Shown: positions 31,133 to 42,599, numbered from the stretch's first letter. The stretch: 45,266 nucleotides of DNA from Klenkia sp. PcliD-1-E (GCF_024124375.1 NZ_JAMXRZ010000022.1:1-45266), one strand, 5' to 3'. Translations and numbers: made by a program. Notes: a model not told the origin generated them from the sequence alone.

Positions 31133-31216
31133 TGGATCAGGGAGGTTGATCGAACTCCGTCCTCCCTCGCGAGATCTGGTGGACCAGGACGGACGTCGAT
31201 CAACCTCCCTGATCAT
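31133..31216. terminator. Long palindrome downstream of uox (dispersed repeat)
   Basis: Arms at 31133-31163 and 31186-31216 are inverted copies of each other over 31 bases with about four mismatches, around a 22-base loop; the outer part reads GATCAGGGAGGTTGATCGA. It sits between uox and the next operon and can act as a terminator. A piece of it recurs at 125-156 beside the IS30 transposase, so it is also a dispersed repeat. Confidence 0.7.
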
Positions 31217-31300
31217 CGCGGCGCAGAGGGGTCATCCGTCGGGCACCGCCCGAGCGCACAGGGTTAGGGTCCGACCAGCACCGGAGGGAGGCCGAGCTCG

Positions 31301-32311
31301 ATGACCAGACCGCCCCGCCGGGCCCGGGCGGTCGACGTCGCCGCCCGCGCAGGGGTCTCGGTCGCGACGGTCTCCTTCGTGGTCAACGGCAAGGCCGAGG
31401 GCCGGGTCTCCCCCGCCACCCGGCTGCGCGTGCTCGACGCCATCGCCGCGCTCGGCTACGTCACCGACGCCTCCGCCCGCGCACTGGCCACCGGCCGGCG
31501 CCGCCAGGTCGCGCTGCTGGCCCACGACATGACCAACCCGTTCACCGCCCAGGTCGCGGCGGGCGCGGCCGCTGGCATCGCCGAGGCCACCGAGGGCACC
31601 GGCCACCTGCTGCTCCTGCTCGCCTCCGACGACGCGGAACCCGACGTCGAGCCGGTCGGTGCAGCCACGGTGGACGGGGTGCTGATCAACTACCCCGGCA
31701 CGCTGCCCGCCGGCCGGCCCGACCTGCCGGTCGTGCACCTGGACGACCCCGCTGCCGGCGGCCACCAGGTCTCCATGGACGTCACCGTCGGCGCCCGGGA
31801 GCTGGCCGCCCACCTGGCCGGCCTGGGCCACCGGCACGTGGTGTTCCTGGACAGCAACCGGCCCTGGTCCACCTTCGTCGAGCGCCGGACGGCGTTCACC
31901 GAGGAGTTCACCCGGTGGGTGCCCGGCGCCGTCGTCACCGGTGACCGCTCCGGCATCGACCTCGGCGACGCGGTGGCCCGGGCCGCGGCCGCGCTGGAGG
32001 GCTGGCAGCGGGCGGGGGCGACCGCAGTGGTCACCGCGACCGACGTGCAGGCGCTCGGGGTGCTCTCGGCGCTGGCGACCGCGGGGGTCCCGGTGCCGGG
32101 CGGGCTGTCGGTCGCGGCCTTCGACGACATCCCGTTCGCCGCGGTGTCCGCCCCGCCGCTGACCACGGTCGCGCTCCCGGCCCGAGAGCTCGGCCGCCGG
32201 GGCGCGGTCCTGCTCTCCGAGGTCATCGACGGCACCGTCCCCGACCCGGAGCCGGTGGTGCTGCCCGCCCGGCTGGTCGTCCGCGGCAGCACGGGGCCTG
32301 CACCGTGGTAG
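31301..32311 (+). CDS. LacI-family regulator of pseudouridine catabolism
   Basis: A 336-residue LacI/GalR repressor. The helix-turn-helix is VDVAARAGVSVATVSFVVNG (residues 11-30), followed by the hinge with ASARALATGRR and an effector-binding domain ending LPARLVVRGST. ATG 31301 has GGAGGGAGG about 11 bases upstream. Five bases after its stop lies a perfect LacI-type palindrome, and then psuK and psuG. It therefore most likely represses psuKG and responds to pseudouridine or its phosphate. The effector is inferred from context only. Confidence 0.92.
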   Translation: MTRPPRRARAVDVAARAGVSVATVSFVVNGKAEGRVSPATRLRVLDAIAALGYVTDASARALATGRRRQVALLAHDMTNPFTAQVAAGAAAGIAEATEGTGHLLLLLASDDAEPDVEPVGAATVDGVLINYPGTLPAGRPDLPVVHLDDPAAGGHQVSMDVTVGARELAAHLAGLGHRHVVFLDSNRPWSTFVERRTAFTEEFTRWVPGAVVTGDRSGIDLGDAVARAAAALEGWQRAGATAVVTATDVQALGVLSALATAGVPVPGGLSVAAFDDIPFAAVSAPPLTTVALPARELGRRGAVLLSEVIDGTVPDPEPVVLPARLVVRGSTGPAPW

Positions 32312-32316
32312 CGTCG

Positions 32317-32332
32317 GGTTAAGCGCTTAACC
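32317..32332. promoter_or_regulatory. Perfect LacI-type operator before psuK
   Basis: GGTTAAGCGCTTAACC is a perfect 16-base palindrome with the central CG typical of LacI-family sites. It lies between the LacI gene and psuK, 13 bases before the psuK start, where a bound repressor would block transcription. Confidence 0.85.
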
Positions 32333-32345
32333 AACGGGAGGACCC

Positions 32346-33229
32346 GTGCTCGTCTGCATCGGCGACGTGGTCGAGGACGTCGTCGTCTGGACCGAGGGCC
32401 CCCTGCAGCACGGCACCGACAACCCCGGACGGGTGGTGCGCACCCGGGGCGGCAGCGCGGCCAACGTCGCGGTCTTCGCCGCCGCCACCGGGGCCCGCAC
32501 CCGGTTCGTCGGGCGCGTCGGCGACGACCCCCTCGGCGCCGTCCTGACCGCCGGGCTCGAGGCCGCCGGCGTCGAGGTCTGCGTGCAGCGGGCCGGGCGC
32601 ACGGGCAGCATCGTCGTGCTGGTCGACCCCGCCGGCGAGCGCACGATGGTCCCCGACCGCGGGGCCGCCGCCGAGCTGGCCGACCCGCCGGCCTCCTGCG
32701 TCGACGGGGCCACCGTGGTGCACGCCCCCGCCTACGCGCTGGCCACCCCCGGGCCCGCCGCCGCGGTGGCCACCCTGTTCGCCGCCGCACGGGCCGCCGG
32801 CGCGCTGACCAGCGTCGACGTCTCCTCCGTCGACCTGGTCACCCGGCTGGGCGCCGGCGTGCTCCGCGCGGCCATCGCCCGCCTGGACCCCGACGTGCTC
32901 ATCGCGAACGCCGAGGAGGCCCTCGCCCTCGGGCCGGTGCCCGGCGCGCGCACCACGGTGGTCAAGGCCGGCGCCGCCGCCACCACCGTCACCACGGCCG
33001 ACGGCACGACCACCCGGGTCCCCGTCGACCCGGTCGCCGCCGTCCGCGACACCACCGGCGCCGGCGACGCGTTCGCCGCCGGGTTCCTCACCACGCTCCC
33101 CACCTCGCCCACCACCTCGACCACCGGCGACGCCGTGGCCTCCGCCGTCCGGGCCGGCCACGCGCTGGCCGCCCGCGTCCTGCAGCAGCCGGGCGCCGTC
33201 CTCGACCCGACCCCCCTGGGAGACACCGC

Positions 33230-33233
<4 letters not shown>
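32346..33233 (+). CDS. psuK: Pseudouridine kinase (PfkB family)
   Basis: A 295-residue PfkB-family sugar kinase. RGGSAANVAVFAA (near residue 37) is the substrate-binding signature, and DTTGAGDAFAAGF (near 238) holds the catalytic Asp and anion hole. The genomic partner is pseudouridine-5'-phosphate glycosidase, overlapping by ATGA, so the substrate is most likely pseudouridine. GTG 32346 is preceded by GGGAGGA. The specificity call depends on the neighbour; by sequence alone it could be a ribokinase-like enzyme. Confidence 0.88.
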
Positions 33234-34150
<917 letters not shown>

Positions 34151-34163
34151 TCGGGGTGCCAGG

Positions 34164-34670
34164 ATGACCGGCGTGACGGCACCGGGACGCGAGACGCTGA
34201 CCTACGAGACGTTCGGGACGGCGGGCCGCGACCTCGCCCACCAGGTCGCCGACGACGGCTACGAGCCCGACCTGATCCTGGCCATCGCCCGCGGCGGTCT
34301 GTTCCTCGGCGGAGCGCTGGGCTACGCGCTGGACGTGAAGAACCTCTTCGTGATGAACGTGGAGTTCTACACCGGCGTCGACGAGCGGCTCGACCTGCCG
34401 GTCATGCTGCCGCCGAACCTCGACCGGGTGGACCTCACCGGCTCGAACGTGCTCATCGCCGACGACGTCGCCGACACCGGCAAGACGCTGGAGCTGGTGC
34501 GCGACTTCTGCGCTGGCTACGTCGCCGAGGTCCGCTCCGCGGTGGTCTACGAGAAGCCGCGCTCGGTCGTGAAGTGCGACTACGTCTGGAAGCGCACCGA
34601 CGCCTGGATCGACTTCCCCTGGTCGGTGCAGCCGCCCGTCGTGAACCGCCGCGGCGGCCTCGCGCACTGA
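34164..34670 (+). CDS. Phosphoribosyltransferase-domain protein
   Basis: A 168-residue type I phosphoribosyltransferase. The PRPP-binding motif VLIADDVADTGKTL is near residue 94, preceded by LILAIARGGLFLGGALGY, which resembles the Gpt/xanthine-hypoxanthine type. Lying 13 bases after psuG in the same direction, it may salvage the base released there or a purine from the neighbouring urate pathway. ATG 34164 lacks a ribosome site; an in-frame GTG at 34173 has AGGA eight bases upstream and is a good alternative. Base specificity cannot be told from the sequence. Confidence 0.82.
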   Translation: MTGVTAPGRETLTYETFGTAGRDLAHQVADDGYEPDLILAIARGGLFLGGALGYALDVKNLFVMNVEFYTGVDERLDLPVMLPPNLDRVDLTGSNVLIADDVADTGKTLELVRDFCAGYVAEVRSAVVYEKPRSVVKCDYVWKRTDAWIDFPWSVQPPVVNRRGGLAH

Positions 34671-34677
34671 CCCGGGC

Positions 34678-35778
34678 TCAGAGCCTCCGGGACGCGGTGA
34701 CGGTGAACCTCGGGTCGCGGGAGAGCTGACGGGTGGGCCCGACCAGCCGGCGCAGGGCGGCCCGGTGCGGCAGGTGCGAGTTGTAGACCGTGAGCAGCTC
34801 ACCGCCCGGGCGCAGCACCCGGCCCGCCGCGGCGAACAGCCGGTCGGCGATGCCGGCGTGCACCGTCGTCCCCTGGTGGAAGGGCGGGTTGCACACCACC
34901 AGGTCCACGCTGCCCGGCTCGACCCCCGCCAGGGCGTCGTCCCGGGTCACGCGCACCCGGCCGGCGACGCCGTTGGCCGCCGCGGTCGCCGCCGCCGAGG
35001 CCACCGCGGCGGCGGAGGCGTCGGAGGCCAGCACGTCGAACCCGGCGCGGGCCAGGGCCACCGCGAGCACGCCGGTGCCGCAGCCGAGGTCGACCGCGCT
35101 CCCGCTGCCCGCGGCCGGCAGCGCGGCGAGCAGGGCGCGGGTGCCGAGGTCGACCTTGGTGCCGGCGAACGCCGCACCGTGCGCGACGACGGTGACCCCG
35201 ACGTCGGGGTGCTCCGCCGTCCGCGGGAAGGACGACGGGCCCGGGCGCGGGCCGGTGGCGACCAGCAGCCGGGACTTCTGCCGGGCCAGCGTGGCGTGCA
35301 CGTCGGTGAACGAGTCGCCCAGGACGTCGTTCATCGCGCGGGTCATGTGCTTGACCCGCGCGCCCACGTAGACGGTGACGGAGGGGTCCGCACCGGCCGC
35401 GACCACCTCGGCGACCTCCCGCAGCGCGTCCAGCGCCTTGGGTGCCTGCACCAGGACGACGCGGGCGCCGGTGGCGTCCAGCTGCGGCTGGGCCGTGAAC
35501 CCGGTGGTGCCGGTCCGCTCGGCGTTGGCCGCGATCGCGAGCTCGGCGACCAGCAGGTCGGTGTGCGCCCGGACGCCGGTCGCCCCGTGCAGCGCGATCG
35601 CGCCGAGGGTCAGCGCACCGTGGGTGTCCCCGACGGTGAGCACGCCGTCGGGGTGGGCGGCGACGGCCGCGGCGGCCTCGTCGAGCAGCAGCCGGTCGGT
35701 GGCGTCGACGGCCACCAGGTCGGGCGCCTCGACGTCGGGGTCACGGCGGAGCTGGTCGAGGAAGGCCACCCGGTCCAC
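34678..35778 (-). CDS. Class I SAM methyltransferase, RlmG/RsmC-like
   Basis: A 366-residue protein with two methyltransferase-like halves, the arrangement of RlmG and RsmC, which methylate guanine N2 in 23S or 16S rRNA. The N-terminal half is degenerate. The C-terminal half has SAM motif I AVDLGCGTGVLAVALA (near residue 228) and the catalytic DLVVCNPPFHQG (near 291), whose NPPF is typical of N-methyltransferases acting on bases. GTG 35778 starts the frame. It converges with the phosphoribosyltransferase gene, seven bases apart. Which rRNA position it modifies is not clear. Confidence 0.85.
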   Translation of the reverse strand: MDRVAFLDQLRRDPDVEAPDLVAVDATDRLLLDEAAAAVAAHPDGVLTVGDTHGALTLGAIALHGATGVRAHTDLLVAELAIAANAERTGTTGFTAQPQLDATGARVVLVQAPKALDALREVAEVVAAGADPSVTVYVGARVKHMTRAMNDVLGDSFTDVHATLARQKSRLLVATGPRPGPSSFPRTAEHPDVGVTVVAHGAAFAGTKVDLGTRALLAALPAAGSGSAVDLGCGTGVLAVALARAGFDVLASDASAAAVASAAATAAANGVAGRVRVTRDDALAGVEPGSVDLVVCNPPFHQGTTVHAGIADRLFAAAGRVLRPGGELLTVYNSHLPHRAALRRLVGPTRQLSRDPRFTVTASRRL

Positions 35779-35916
35779 TCTGCCCCAGCCCTCTCGAGCT
35801 CAGGTCGTGAGGAGTGGGGCCCGGAGGGTCCCGCGATCGATCGACGGACGCGCTCGTCGGCGCAGGGGGACGGCTCCTGGCCGCGGTGCGGCCCGCGGGG
35901 TCGCCGTGTGCGCAGC

Positions 35917-36576
<660 letters not shown>

Positions 36577-36607
36577 GCCCCGAATGTAGGACCGACCCGC
36601 AACCCGC

Positions 36608-38374
36608 TCAGTCCTCCAGCAGCACCCGCTCCGGCAGGGGCGCGGGCCGGCCGAACAGGTACCCCTGGGCGAACGAGCAGCCCAGGTCGGCCAGCGCGGC
36701 CTGCTGCCCGGCGTTCTCCACGCCCTCGGCGACGACCTGCAGGGACAGGCTGCGGGCCAGCTCGAGGATCGAGGCCACCAAGGTGGTCGCGGACCCGCCG
36801 CGAGCCAGGTCGGTGACGAAGCTGCGGTCGATCTTGACGATGTCGACCGGCAGCCGGCGCAGGTAGGACAGGCTGGAGTAGCCCGTGCCGAAGTCGTCGA
36901 TGGCGATCGCGACGCCGAGGTCCCGGACGGCCTGCAGCCGGGCGCAGACGGCGTCCACGTCGTCGGCCAGCACGCTCTCGGTGACCTCGAGCACCAGCAG
37001 GTGCGGGGGCAGCCCGCTGTCGGCGAGCGCCGCGGCGACGCCGTCGACGAACCCCTCGTCGGCCAGCTGCACCGCCGAGACGTTCACCGCGACGCGGCTG
37101 GGGCCGGGTCCCCCGGTCAGCCCGGCGGCGGCGTCGGTGACGGCCCGGCGCAGCACCCAGGCGCCCAGTGCCCCGATCGCCCCGGTCTGCTCGGCGATCG
37201 GCACGAACTGCAGCGGGGGCACCGGTCCGCGGGTGGGGTGCCGCCAGCGCAGCAGCGCCTCGTGGCCGTGCACCCGGCCGTCGGGCAGGGTGACGACGGG
37301 CTGGTAGTGCAGGGACAGCTGGTCCCCGGCCGCCATCGCGGCGGTGAGGTCCTCGGCGAGCTCGACCCGGTCCAGCACGGCCTCGGCCATGCCCGGGGCG
37401 AAGGTGACGACGCGGTCCCGGCCGGTGGCCTTGGCCTGGTACATCGCGACGTCGGCGTGGCGCAGCAGCTCCTCGGCGTCCCGGCGGACGGCGGTGGCCG
37501 TGGTCGCGACCCCGATGCTGGCCGTCACGGTGACCGGTCGGCCGGTGAGCTGCACCGGCACCCGCACCGCGGTCTGCAGCCGGCGGGCGACGTCGGCGGC
37601 GTGCACGGCCGGGCCGGGCACCAGGACGGCGAACTCGTCGCCGCCCAGCCGCACGACCAGGTCGCCGCTGCGCACCGCGGCGCCGAGGCGGGCGGCCACC
37701 TCGGCCAGCAGCTGGTCGCCGAACTGGTGGCCGCGGCTGTCGTTGACGCCCTTGAAGCCGTCCAGGTCGCAGAACAGCACGCTCACGGGCCCGTCCTGGC
37801 GCAGCATCCGGTCGGTGGCCTCGGCCAGCAGCCGGCGGTTGCCCAGCCCGGTCAACGGGTCGGTGCGGGCGGTGTCCTCGGCCAGCTGCCAGGTGCGGTG
37901 GTGCACCAGGCAGACCAGGAGCGTGGCCACCACCGGCAGCAGGTCGTAGGGGTCGAGCTCGTGGGGGCGGAAGACGACCACCGCGAAGTCCAGGACGGCG
38001 ACCACGACCGCGGTGGGCACGATGACCCAGTCCTGGTAGAGGGCGCACACCGCGATGGCCAGCAGCATCCAGGTGAAGGCCTCGCCCTCGCCGGTGACCG
38101 GCACCAGCAGGGCCGCACCCGTGGTGAGGGACAGCGTGGTCAGCACGGTGCGGACCCGCGCGGGCCAGGTCTCGCGGGTGGCCAGCGCGGCCGGCAGCCC
38201 GGTCCCCAGCAGCACCAGCGCCGCCGGACCCCGGCCGTGGTCGAGGGCGCCGGTCAGCAGGGCCAGGCAGACGGCCTGCGCCAGCGCCGCCCGGGTGATC
38301 CACCGGTGCCGCGCCGCCCACTCCGGGGCGGCCAGCGACGAACCGGTGCGCCGGCCGGCGAGCCACGAGGTCAT
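36608..38374 (-). CDS. Membrane GGDEF-EAL cyclic-di-GMP protein
   Basis: A 588-residue bifunctional c-di-GMP protein. The first 150 residues contain several hydrophobic helices ([31 protein letters not shown]), so it is membrane-anchored with cytoplasmic enzymatic domains. The GGDEF domain has an intact active site RLGGDEF (near residue 243). The EAL domain also looks complete: HEALLRW (near 371), [29 protein letters not shown] and QGYLFGRP. It could therefore both make and degrade c-di-GMP. There is no known sensor domain. ATG 38374 is assumed; an ATG three codons earlier at 38383 is equally possible. Confidence 0.93.
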   Translation of the reverse strand: MTSWLAGRRTGSSLAAPEWAARHRWITRAALAQAVCLALLTGALDHGRGPAALVLLGTGLPAALATRETWPARVRTVLTTLSLTTGAALLVPVTGEGEAFTWMLLAIAVCALYQDWVIVPTAVVVAVLDFAVVVFRPHELDPYDLLPVVATLLVCLVHHRTWQLAEDTARTDPLTGLGNRRLLAEATDRMLRQDGPVSVLFCDLDGFKGVNDSRGHQFGDQLLAEVAARLGAAVRSGDLVVRLGGDEFAVLVPGPAVHAADVARRLQTAVRVPVQLTGRPVTVTASIGVATTATAVRRDAEELLRHADVAMYQAKATGRDRVVTFAPGMAEAVLDRVELAEDLTAAMAAGDQLSLHYQPVVTLPDGRVHGHEALLRWRHPTRGPVPPLQFVPIAEQTGAIGALGAWVLRRAVTDAAAGLTGGPGPSRVAVNVSAVQLADEGFVDGVAAALADSGLPPHLLVLEVTESVLADDVDAVCARLQAVRDLGVAIAIDDFGTGYSSLSYLRRLPVDIVKIDRSFVTDLARGGSATTLVASILELARSLSLQVVAEGVENAGQQAALADLGCSFAQGYLFGRPAPLPERVLLED

Positions 38375-38479
38375 GGGGTGCATCTCGGCAGCGCCCCGGA
38401 TCCGGTGCAGAGGACGACGACCGGGCTCACCCCTTGGGGTGCGGTCGAACCGCACACGGCCGACGATCGAAGGGTGCAG

Positions 38480-39169
38480 GTGACCGATCCCCAGCTCGAG
38501 CGCCAGCCCGTCGACGGCGAGACCCGCGGCGTGGCCCTGTTCTGCCACGGCGGCACCGCCGCCAGCCAGGCCCCGCCGAAGGACCGCGCGCTGTCGCTGG
38601 TGCGGATGCGGGCCTTCGAGCGTTTCGTCCGCGACGACCTGGGCGGGCGCGGGATCGAGACCGCGCTGGTGCGCTACCGCGTCGCGGGCTGGAACGGCGA
38701 GGCAGCCGACGCCTTCAAGGACGTGCAGTGGGCGATCGAGCAGCTGCGCGCCGAGCACGGCCGCGACGTCCCGGTCGTGCTGGTCGGGCACTCGATGGGC
38801 GGGCGGGCCGCGCTGAAGGCCGGGGGCGACCCGCAGGTGACCGCGGTCTGCGCGCTGGCCCCGTGGACGCCGCCCGGTGAGCCGGTCATGCAGCTGCGCG
38901 GGCAGACGGTGGCGATCCTGCACGGGCGCGGTGACCGGTGGGTGCCGGCGAAGCTGTCGGCCGACTTCGCCGTCCGCGCGCGGCGGGCCGGTGCCCGGGT
39001 CGCCCGGTTCACCCTGCCCGGTGGGCACTCGATGCTGCGCAGGGGGCACACCTGGCACACCTTCGCCCGCGACGTCGTCCTCGCCGGCACCGGGCTCGAA
39101 CCGATGCGCGCCGACGTCGCGAACGCTCTCCAGCAACCCAGCCCGGAGGGCCTCGCCGTCCCGCTCTGA
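38480..39169 (+). CDS. Alpha/beta hydrolase
   Basis: A 229-residue alpha/beta-hydrolase. The N-terminal strand and oxyanion region are GVALFCHGGTAAS (residues 17-29). The nucleophile elbow is GHSMGG (near residue 98), an acid-bearing loop is HGRGDRWVP (near 150), and the catalytic His is in LPGGHSML (near 185). There is no signal peptide. GTG 38480 has GAAGG about seven bases upstream. It diverges from the GGDEF-EAL gene over roughly 100 bases in which no clear operator is seen. The substrate is unknown, possibly a small ester or thioester. Confidence 0.85.
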   Translation: MTDPQLERQPVDGETRGVALFCHGGTAASQAPPKDRALSLVRMRAFERFVRDDLGGRGIETALVRYRVAGWNGEAADAFKDVQWAIEQLRAEHGRDVPVVLVGHSMGGRAALKAGGDPQVTAVCALAPWTPPGEPVMQLRGQTVAILHGRGDRWVPAKLSADFAVRARRAGARVARFTLPGGHSMLRRGHTWHTFARDVVLAGTGLEPMRADVANALQQPSPEGLAVPL

Positions 39170-39217
39170 CCCTTCTCAGCGGTACCGGGGGGCGCCCCGC
39201 CTGCCGAGGAGAAGAAG

Positions 39218-40522
39218 ATGTCCGCCGTGCGCAACCGACCGACCGCCGCCGTCGTGGGTTCCGGGGTCTCCGGGCTCACCGCCGCGTACCTGCTGCAGCG
39301 CACGCACGACGTCACGCTCTTCGAGACCGACGGCCGCCTCGGCGGGCACGCCCACACCCACGACGTGCAGACCCCCGACGACCGGGTCATCCCGATCGAC
39401 ACCGGGTTCATCGTGCACAACGAGCGCACCTACCCGAACCTGCTCCGGCTCTTCCGCGAGCTCGGCGTGGCCACCCAGCCCACCGAGATGAGCATGTCGA
39501 TCGTCTGCGAGGGCTGCGGGCTGGAGTACGCCGGCGCCCGCGGGCTGCCCGGCGTGTTCGCCCAGCGCAGGCAGCTGGCCAACCCGGCCTACCTGCGGAT
39601 GCTGGTCGAGGTGAAGAAGTTCCACCGCCAGGCCCAGCGGCTGGTGGACCTCGCCGGCGGTGACCAGCGGGACGGCGGCAGCACCGAGTTCGACGGGCTG
39701 ACCCTGGGGGCGTTCCTGGCCCTGGGGGGGTACTCGGACTACTTCGTCCGGCACTTCATGGTCCCGGTGGTGTCCTGCGTGTGGTCCTCGGGCACCGGCA
39801 CGTCGCTGCAGTACCCCGCGCTGTACCTGTTCCGGTTCCTCGCCCACCACGGGATGCTCTCGGTGAGCGGGTCCCCGCAGTGGCGCACGGTCACCGGCGG
39901 CTCCCGCGCCTACGTGGAGAAGGCCGCGAAGGGCCTCACCGGCGTGCAGACCGGCACCGGCATCACCGCGCTCACCCGGCACGTGGACGGCGTGGAGCTC
40001 CTCGACGCCGACGGTGAGCGGCACGCCGCGGACGTCGTCGTGGTCGCCACCCACCCCGACCAGGCACTCCAGCTGCTCGCCGACCCCACCGACGCCGAGC
40101 GCGAGGTGCTGGGCGCGTTCAGCTACTCCCGCAACGAGACGCTGCTGCACACCGACGCCTCGATCATGCCGAGGGCGGCCCAGGCCCGTGCCTCCTGGAA
40201 CTACCGCATGCCCGGCTGCGCCGTCGACACCGACGCCGTCCAGGTCACCTACTGGATGAACAAGCTGCACGACGTCGACGAGCCGGTGGACTACCTGGTC
40301 TCGCTCAACGCCACCGACCGGGTCGACCCCTCGACCGTGCTGCGCCGGATGGTCTACGACCACCCCGAGTACACCCCCACCTCGGTCGCCGCCCAGCGCC
40401 GGCTCCCGGAGCTCAACACCGGCCGGACGGCGTTCGCCGGCGCCTACCACGGCTGGGGCTTCCACGAGGACGGCTGCGCCTCCGGCGTCCGCGCGGCGCA
40501 GTCCCTGGGCAGCGGATGGTGA
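39218..40522 (+). CDS. FAD-dependent amine-oxidase-like oxidoreductase, lipid-modification cluster
   Basis: A 434-residue flavoprotein of the amine oxidase/phytoene-desaturase-like fold. The N-terminal dinucleotide loop is AVVGSGVSGLTAAYLLQR (residues 11-28), followed by ETDGRLGGHAHTH and DTGFIVHNERTYPN. The C-terminus has GRTAFAGAYHGWGFHEDG, where FAD contacts usually end. ATG 39218 has a good GAGGAG upstream. The next two genes follow with overlaps. This trio (FAD protein, DUF1365, Cfa-like methyltransferase) recurs in diverse bacteria, often in oxidative or light-stress regulons. It probably oxidises or desaturates a methylated fatty-acyl chain. Confidence 0.88.
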   Translation: MSAVRNRPTAAVVGSGVSGLTAAYLLQRTHDVTLFETDGRLGGHAHTHDVQTPDDRVIPIDTGFIVHNERTYPNLLRLFRELGVATQPTEMSMSIVCEGCGLEYAGARGLPGVFAQRRQLANPAYLRMLVEVKKFHRQAQRLVDLAGGDQRDGGSTEFDGLTLGAFLALGGYSDYFVRHFMVPVVSCVWSSGTGTSLQYPALYLFRFLAHHGMLSVSGSPQWRTVTGGSRAYVEKAAKGLTGVQTGTGITALTRHVDGVELLDADGERHAADVVVVATHPDQALQLLADPTDAEREVLGAFSYSRNETLLHTDASIMPRAAQARASWNYRMPGCAVDTDAVQVTYWMNKLHDVDEPVDYLVSLNATDRVDPSTVLRRMVYDHPEYTPTSVAAQRRLPELNTGRTAFAGAYHGWGFHEDGCASGVRAAQSLGSGW

Positions 40523-41319
40523 GCCCGGCCGTCGACTGGACGCCGACGACGCTGCCGGCGCTCTACGACGTCCGGGTGGGGCACCGCCGCACGTACCCGC
40601 TCGAGAACGGCTTCGAGTACGGCGGCTACCTGTGGCTGGTCGACCTCGACGACCTGCCGCGGCTGCCGCGCGGGCTGCGGTGGGCGGCCCGGTTCGACGC
40701 CGCCGACCACCTCGGCGACCCGGCGTCGACGATCAAGGCCAACGTGGTCCGGTTCACCGCGCTGCACGGGGTGGCCGACGTCGACCGCGTGGTGATGATG
40801 GCCAACGCGCGCAGCGGGCCGCACGTGTTCAACCCGCTGTCCACGCACTGGTGCTACCGGGCCGACGGATCGCTGGCCTGCATCGTCGCCGAGGTGCACA
40901 ACACCTACGGGGAGCGGCACGCCTACCTGCTGCACCCCGACGACGCCGGCCGCGCCGAGGCGGAGAAGGACTTCTACGTCTCGCCGTTCAACACCGTCGA
41001 CGGCCGCTACCTCATGCGGTTCACCGGCCCCGGCGAGCAGCTGCACGTGACGATGGCGCTGCAGGTCGGCGGCCGGACCCCGTTCGTGGCCACCCTGCGG
41101 GGGCGGGCACGCGCGGCGGGCACCGGCGCCGTCGTCCGTACGATCCTGCGCTGGCCGCTCATGAGCCTGTGGGTGGCCACGCTCATCCGGTGGCAGGGCA
41201 TCCGGCTGTGGGCGCGCCGGTTGCCGGTCGTGCCCCGGCCGACGCACGATCCGCCGGCAGGGGTCGGTACGAACACCCCCCGGCAGCTCACCCCGCACGC
41301 GAACGAGGACAGGTCATGA
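40516..41319 (+). CDS. DUF1365 family protein
   Basis: A 267-residue protein of the DUF1365 family. Conserved pieces are YDVRVGHRRTYPLENGFEY at the start, NPLSTHWCYRADGSLACIVAEVHNTYGERHAY in the middle, and EKDFYVSPFNTVDGRYLMRF near residue 155. A hydrophobic stretch WPLMSLWVATLIRWQGI lies near 215. No enzymatic function is established. ATG 40516 overlaps the upstream gene by seven bases and GTG 40519 by four; either may be used. Its place between a flavoprotein and a fatty-acid methyltransferase implies a role in the same lipid modification. Confidence 0.88.
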   Translation: MVSPAVDWTPTTLPALYDVRVGHRRTYPLENGFEYGGYLWLVDLDDLPRLPRGLRWAARFDAADHLGDPASTIKANVVRFTALHGVADVDRVVMMANARSGPHVFNPLSTHWCYRADGSLACIVAEVHNTYGERHAYLLHPDDAGRAEAEKDFYVSPFNTVDGRYLMRFTGPGEQLHVTMALQVGGRTPFVATLRGRARAAGTGAVVRTILRWPLMSLWVATLIRWQGIRLWARRLPVVPRPTHDPPAGVGTNTPRQLTPHANEDRS

Positions 41320-42599
41320 CCACGGTGCACCACAACCCCGGACGCCACGAGGACGCCCGCTTCCCCGTGCCCCGTCCCGACGAGGCGCACTGGCCCGGGC
41401 TGGCGACCGCGCCCCGGTCCCCGCTGCGCGCTGCGGTGGCCGAGCGGCTGTTCCGGCACGCGGTGTCGACGCTGCCCGTGCGCGCCGTGCTCCCCGACGG
41501 CACGGTGCTCGGCGCCGGCGACCGGCAGGCCCCGACCATGACCCTGGTCCGCCCGGACGCCTTCTTCCACCGCCTGGGTGCCGACGCCAAGATCGGCTTC
41601 GGCGAGGCCTACATGACCGGCGACTGGACGACGGGGCCCGGCACCGACCTGGCCGACCTGCTCACCCCGTTCGCCGCCCGGATGTCCTCCCTCGTCCACC
41701 CGGCGTTCCAGCGGCTGCGCCACCTCGTCGAGCGCACCCAGCCGATCGGCGAGGAGAACACCAAGGAGAACAGCCGGCACAACATCAGCCGGCACTACGA
41801 CCTGTCCAACCAGCTGTTCGAGGCCTTCCTCGACGAAACGATGAGCTACTCCTCGGCCTGGTTCGAGCCCGGCGACTCCTTCGAGGACGCCCAGCGGCGC
41901 AAGATCGACGGCGTGCTGGACCTCGCCCGGGTGGGCGAGGGCATGCACGTGCTGGAGATCGGGTCGGGCTGGGGCGGGCTGGCGATCCGGGCCGCGCAGC
42001 GCGGTGCCCGGGTGACCACGCTGACCCTGTCGACCGAGCAGCAGGCGCTGGCCCGCTCCCGGGCTGCCGAGGCCGGGGTGGACCACCTGGTCGACGTCCA
42101 GCTGTGCGACTACCGCGACGCCCGCGGCCGGTACGACGCGGTCGTCTCGGTCGAGATGATCGAGGCGGTGGGCGAGAAGTTCTGGGCGACCTACTTCACC
42201 GCGCTGGACACCCTGCTGGCCCCCGGCGGCCGGGTCGGGCTGCAGTCGATCACCATGCCGCACGACCGGATGATGGCCACCCGCCGCAGCTACACGTGGA
42301 TCCACAAGTACGTGTTCCCGGGCGGCATCATCCCCTCGATCCGCTCCATCGAGGACAACCTGGCTGCCCACACCAGCCTGTCGGTGGTCGAGCGCCGCGA
42401 CCTGGGCCCGCACTACGCGCAGACCCTGCACCTGTGGCGGGACCGGTTCCTGGCCGCCTGGCCCACGCTGGACGGCGCCTTCGACGGCACGTTCCGCCGG
42501 ATGTGGGAGTTCTACCTCGCCTACTGCGAGGCCGGCTTCCGCTCGGGCTACCTCGGCGTCAGCCAGCTCGGCCTGGCGAGGAACCCCTTCCCCGCGTAG
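41316..42599 (+). CDS. Cyclopropane-fatty-acid-phospholipid synthase-like methyltransferase
   Basis: A 427-residue SAM-dependent methyltransferase of the CFA synthase family, which adds a methylene or methyl group to double bonds of phospholipid acyl chains. NISRHYDLSNQLFEAFLDETMSYSSAWF around residue 150 is the family signature. VLEIGSGWGGLAIRAA (near 210) is SAM motif I, followed by VSVEMIEAVGEKFWATYF with the conserved Glu, and FPGGIIPS near 332. An N-terminal domain of about 130 residues precedes the catalytic core, as in E. coli Cfa. It overlaps DUF1365 by ATGA. The product may be a cyclopropane, a methyl branch or a furan precursor. Confidence 0.93.
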   Translation: MTTVHHNPGRHEDARFPVPRPDEAHWPGLATAPRSPLRAAVAERLFRHAVSTLPVRAVLPDGTVLGAGDRQAPTMTLVRPDAFFHRLGADAKIGFGEAYMTGDWTTGPGTDLADLLTPFAARMSSLVHPAFQRLRHLVERTQPIGEENTKENSRHNISRHYDLSNQLFEAFLDETMSYSSAWFEPGDSFEDAQRRKIDGVLDLARVGEGMHVLEIGSGWGGLAIRAAQRGARVTTLTLSTEQQALARSRAAEAGVDHLVDVQLCDYRDARGRYDAVVSVEMIEAVGEKFWATYFTALDTLLAPGGRVGLQSITMPHDRMMATRRSYTWIHKYVFPGGIIPSIRSIEDNLAAHTSLSVVERRDLGPHYAQTLHLWRDRFLAAWPTLDGAFDGTFRRMWEFYLAYCEAGFRSGYLGVSQLGLARNPFPA

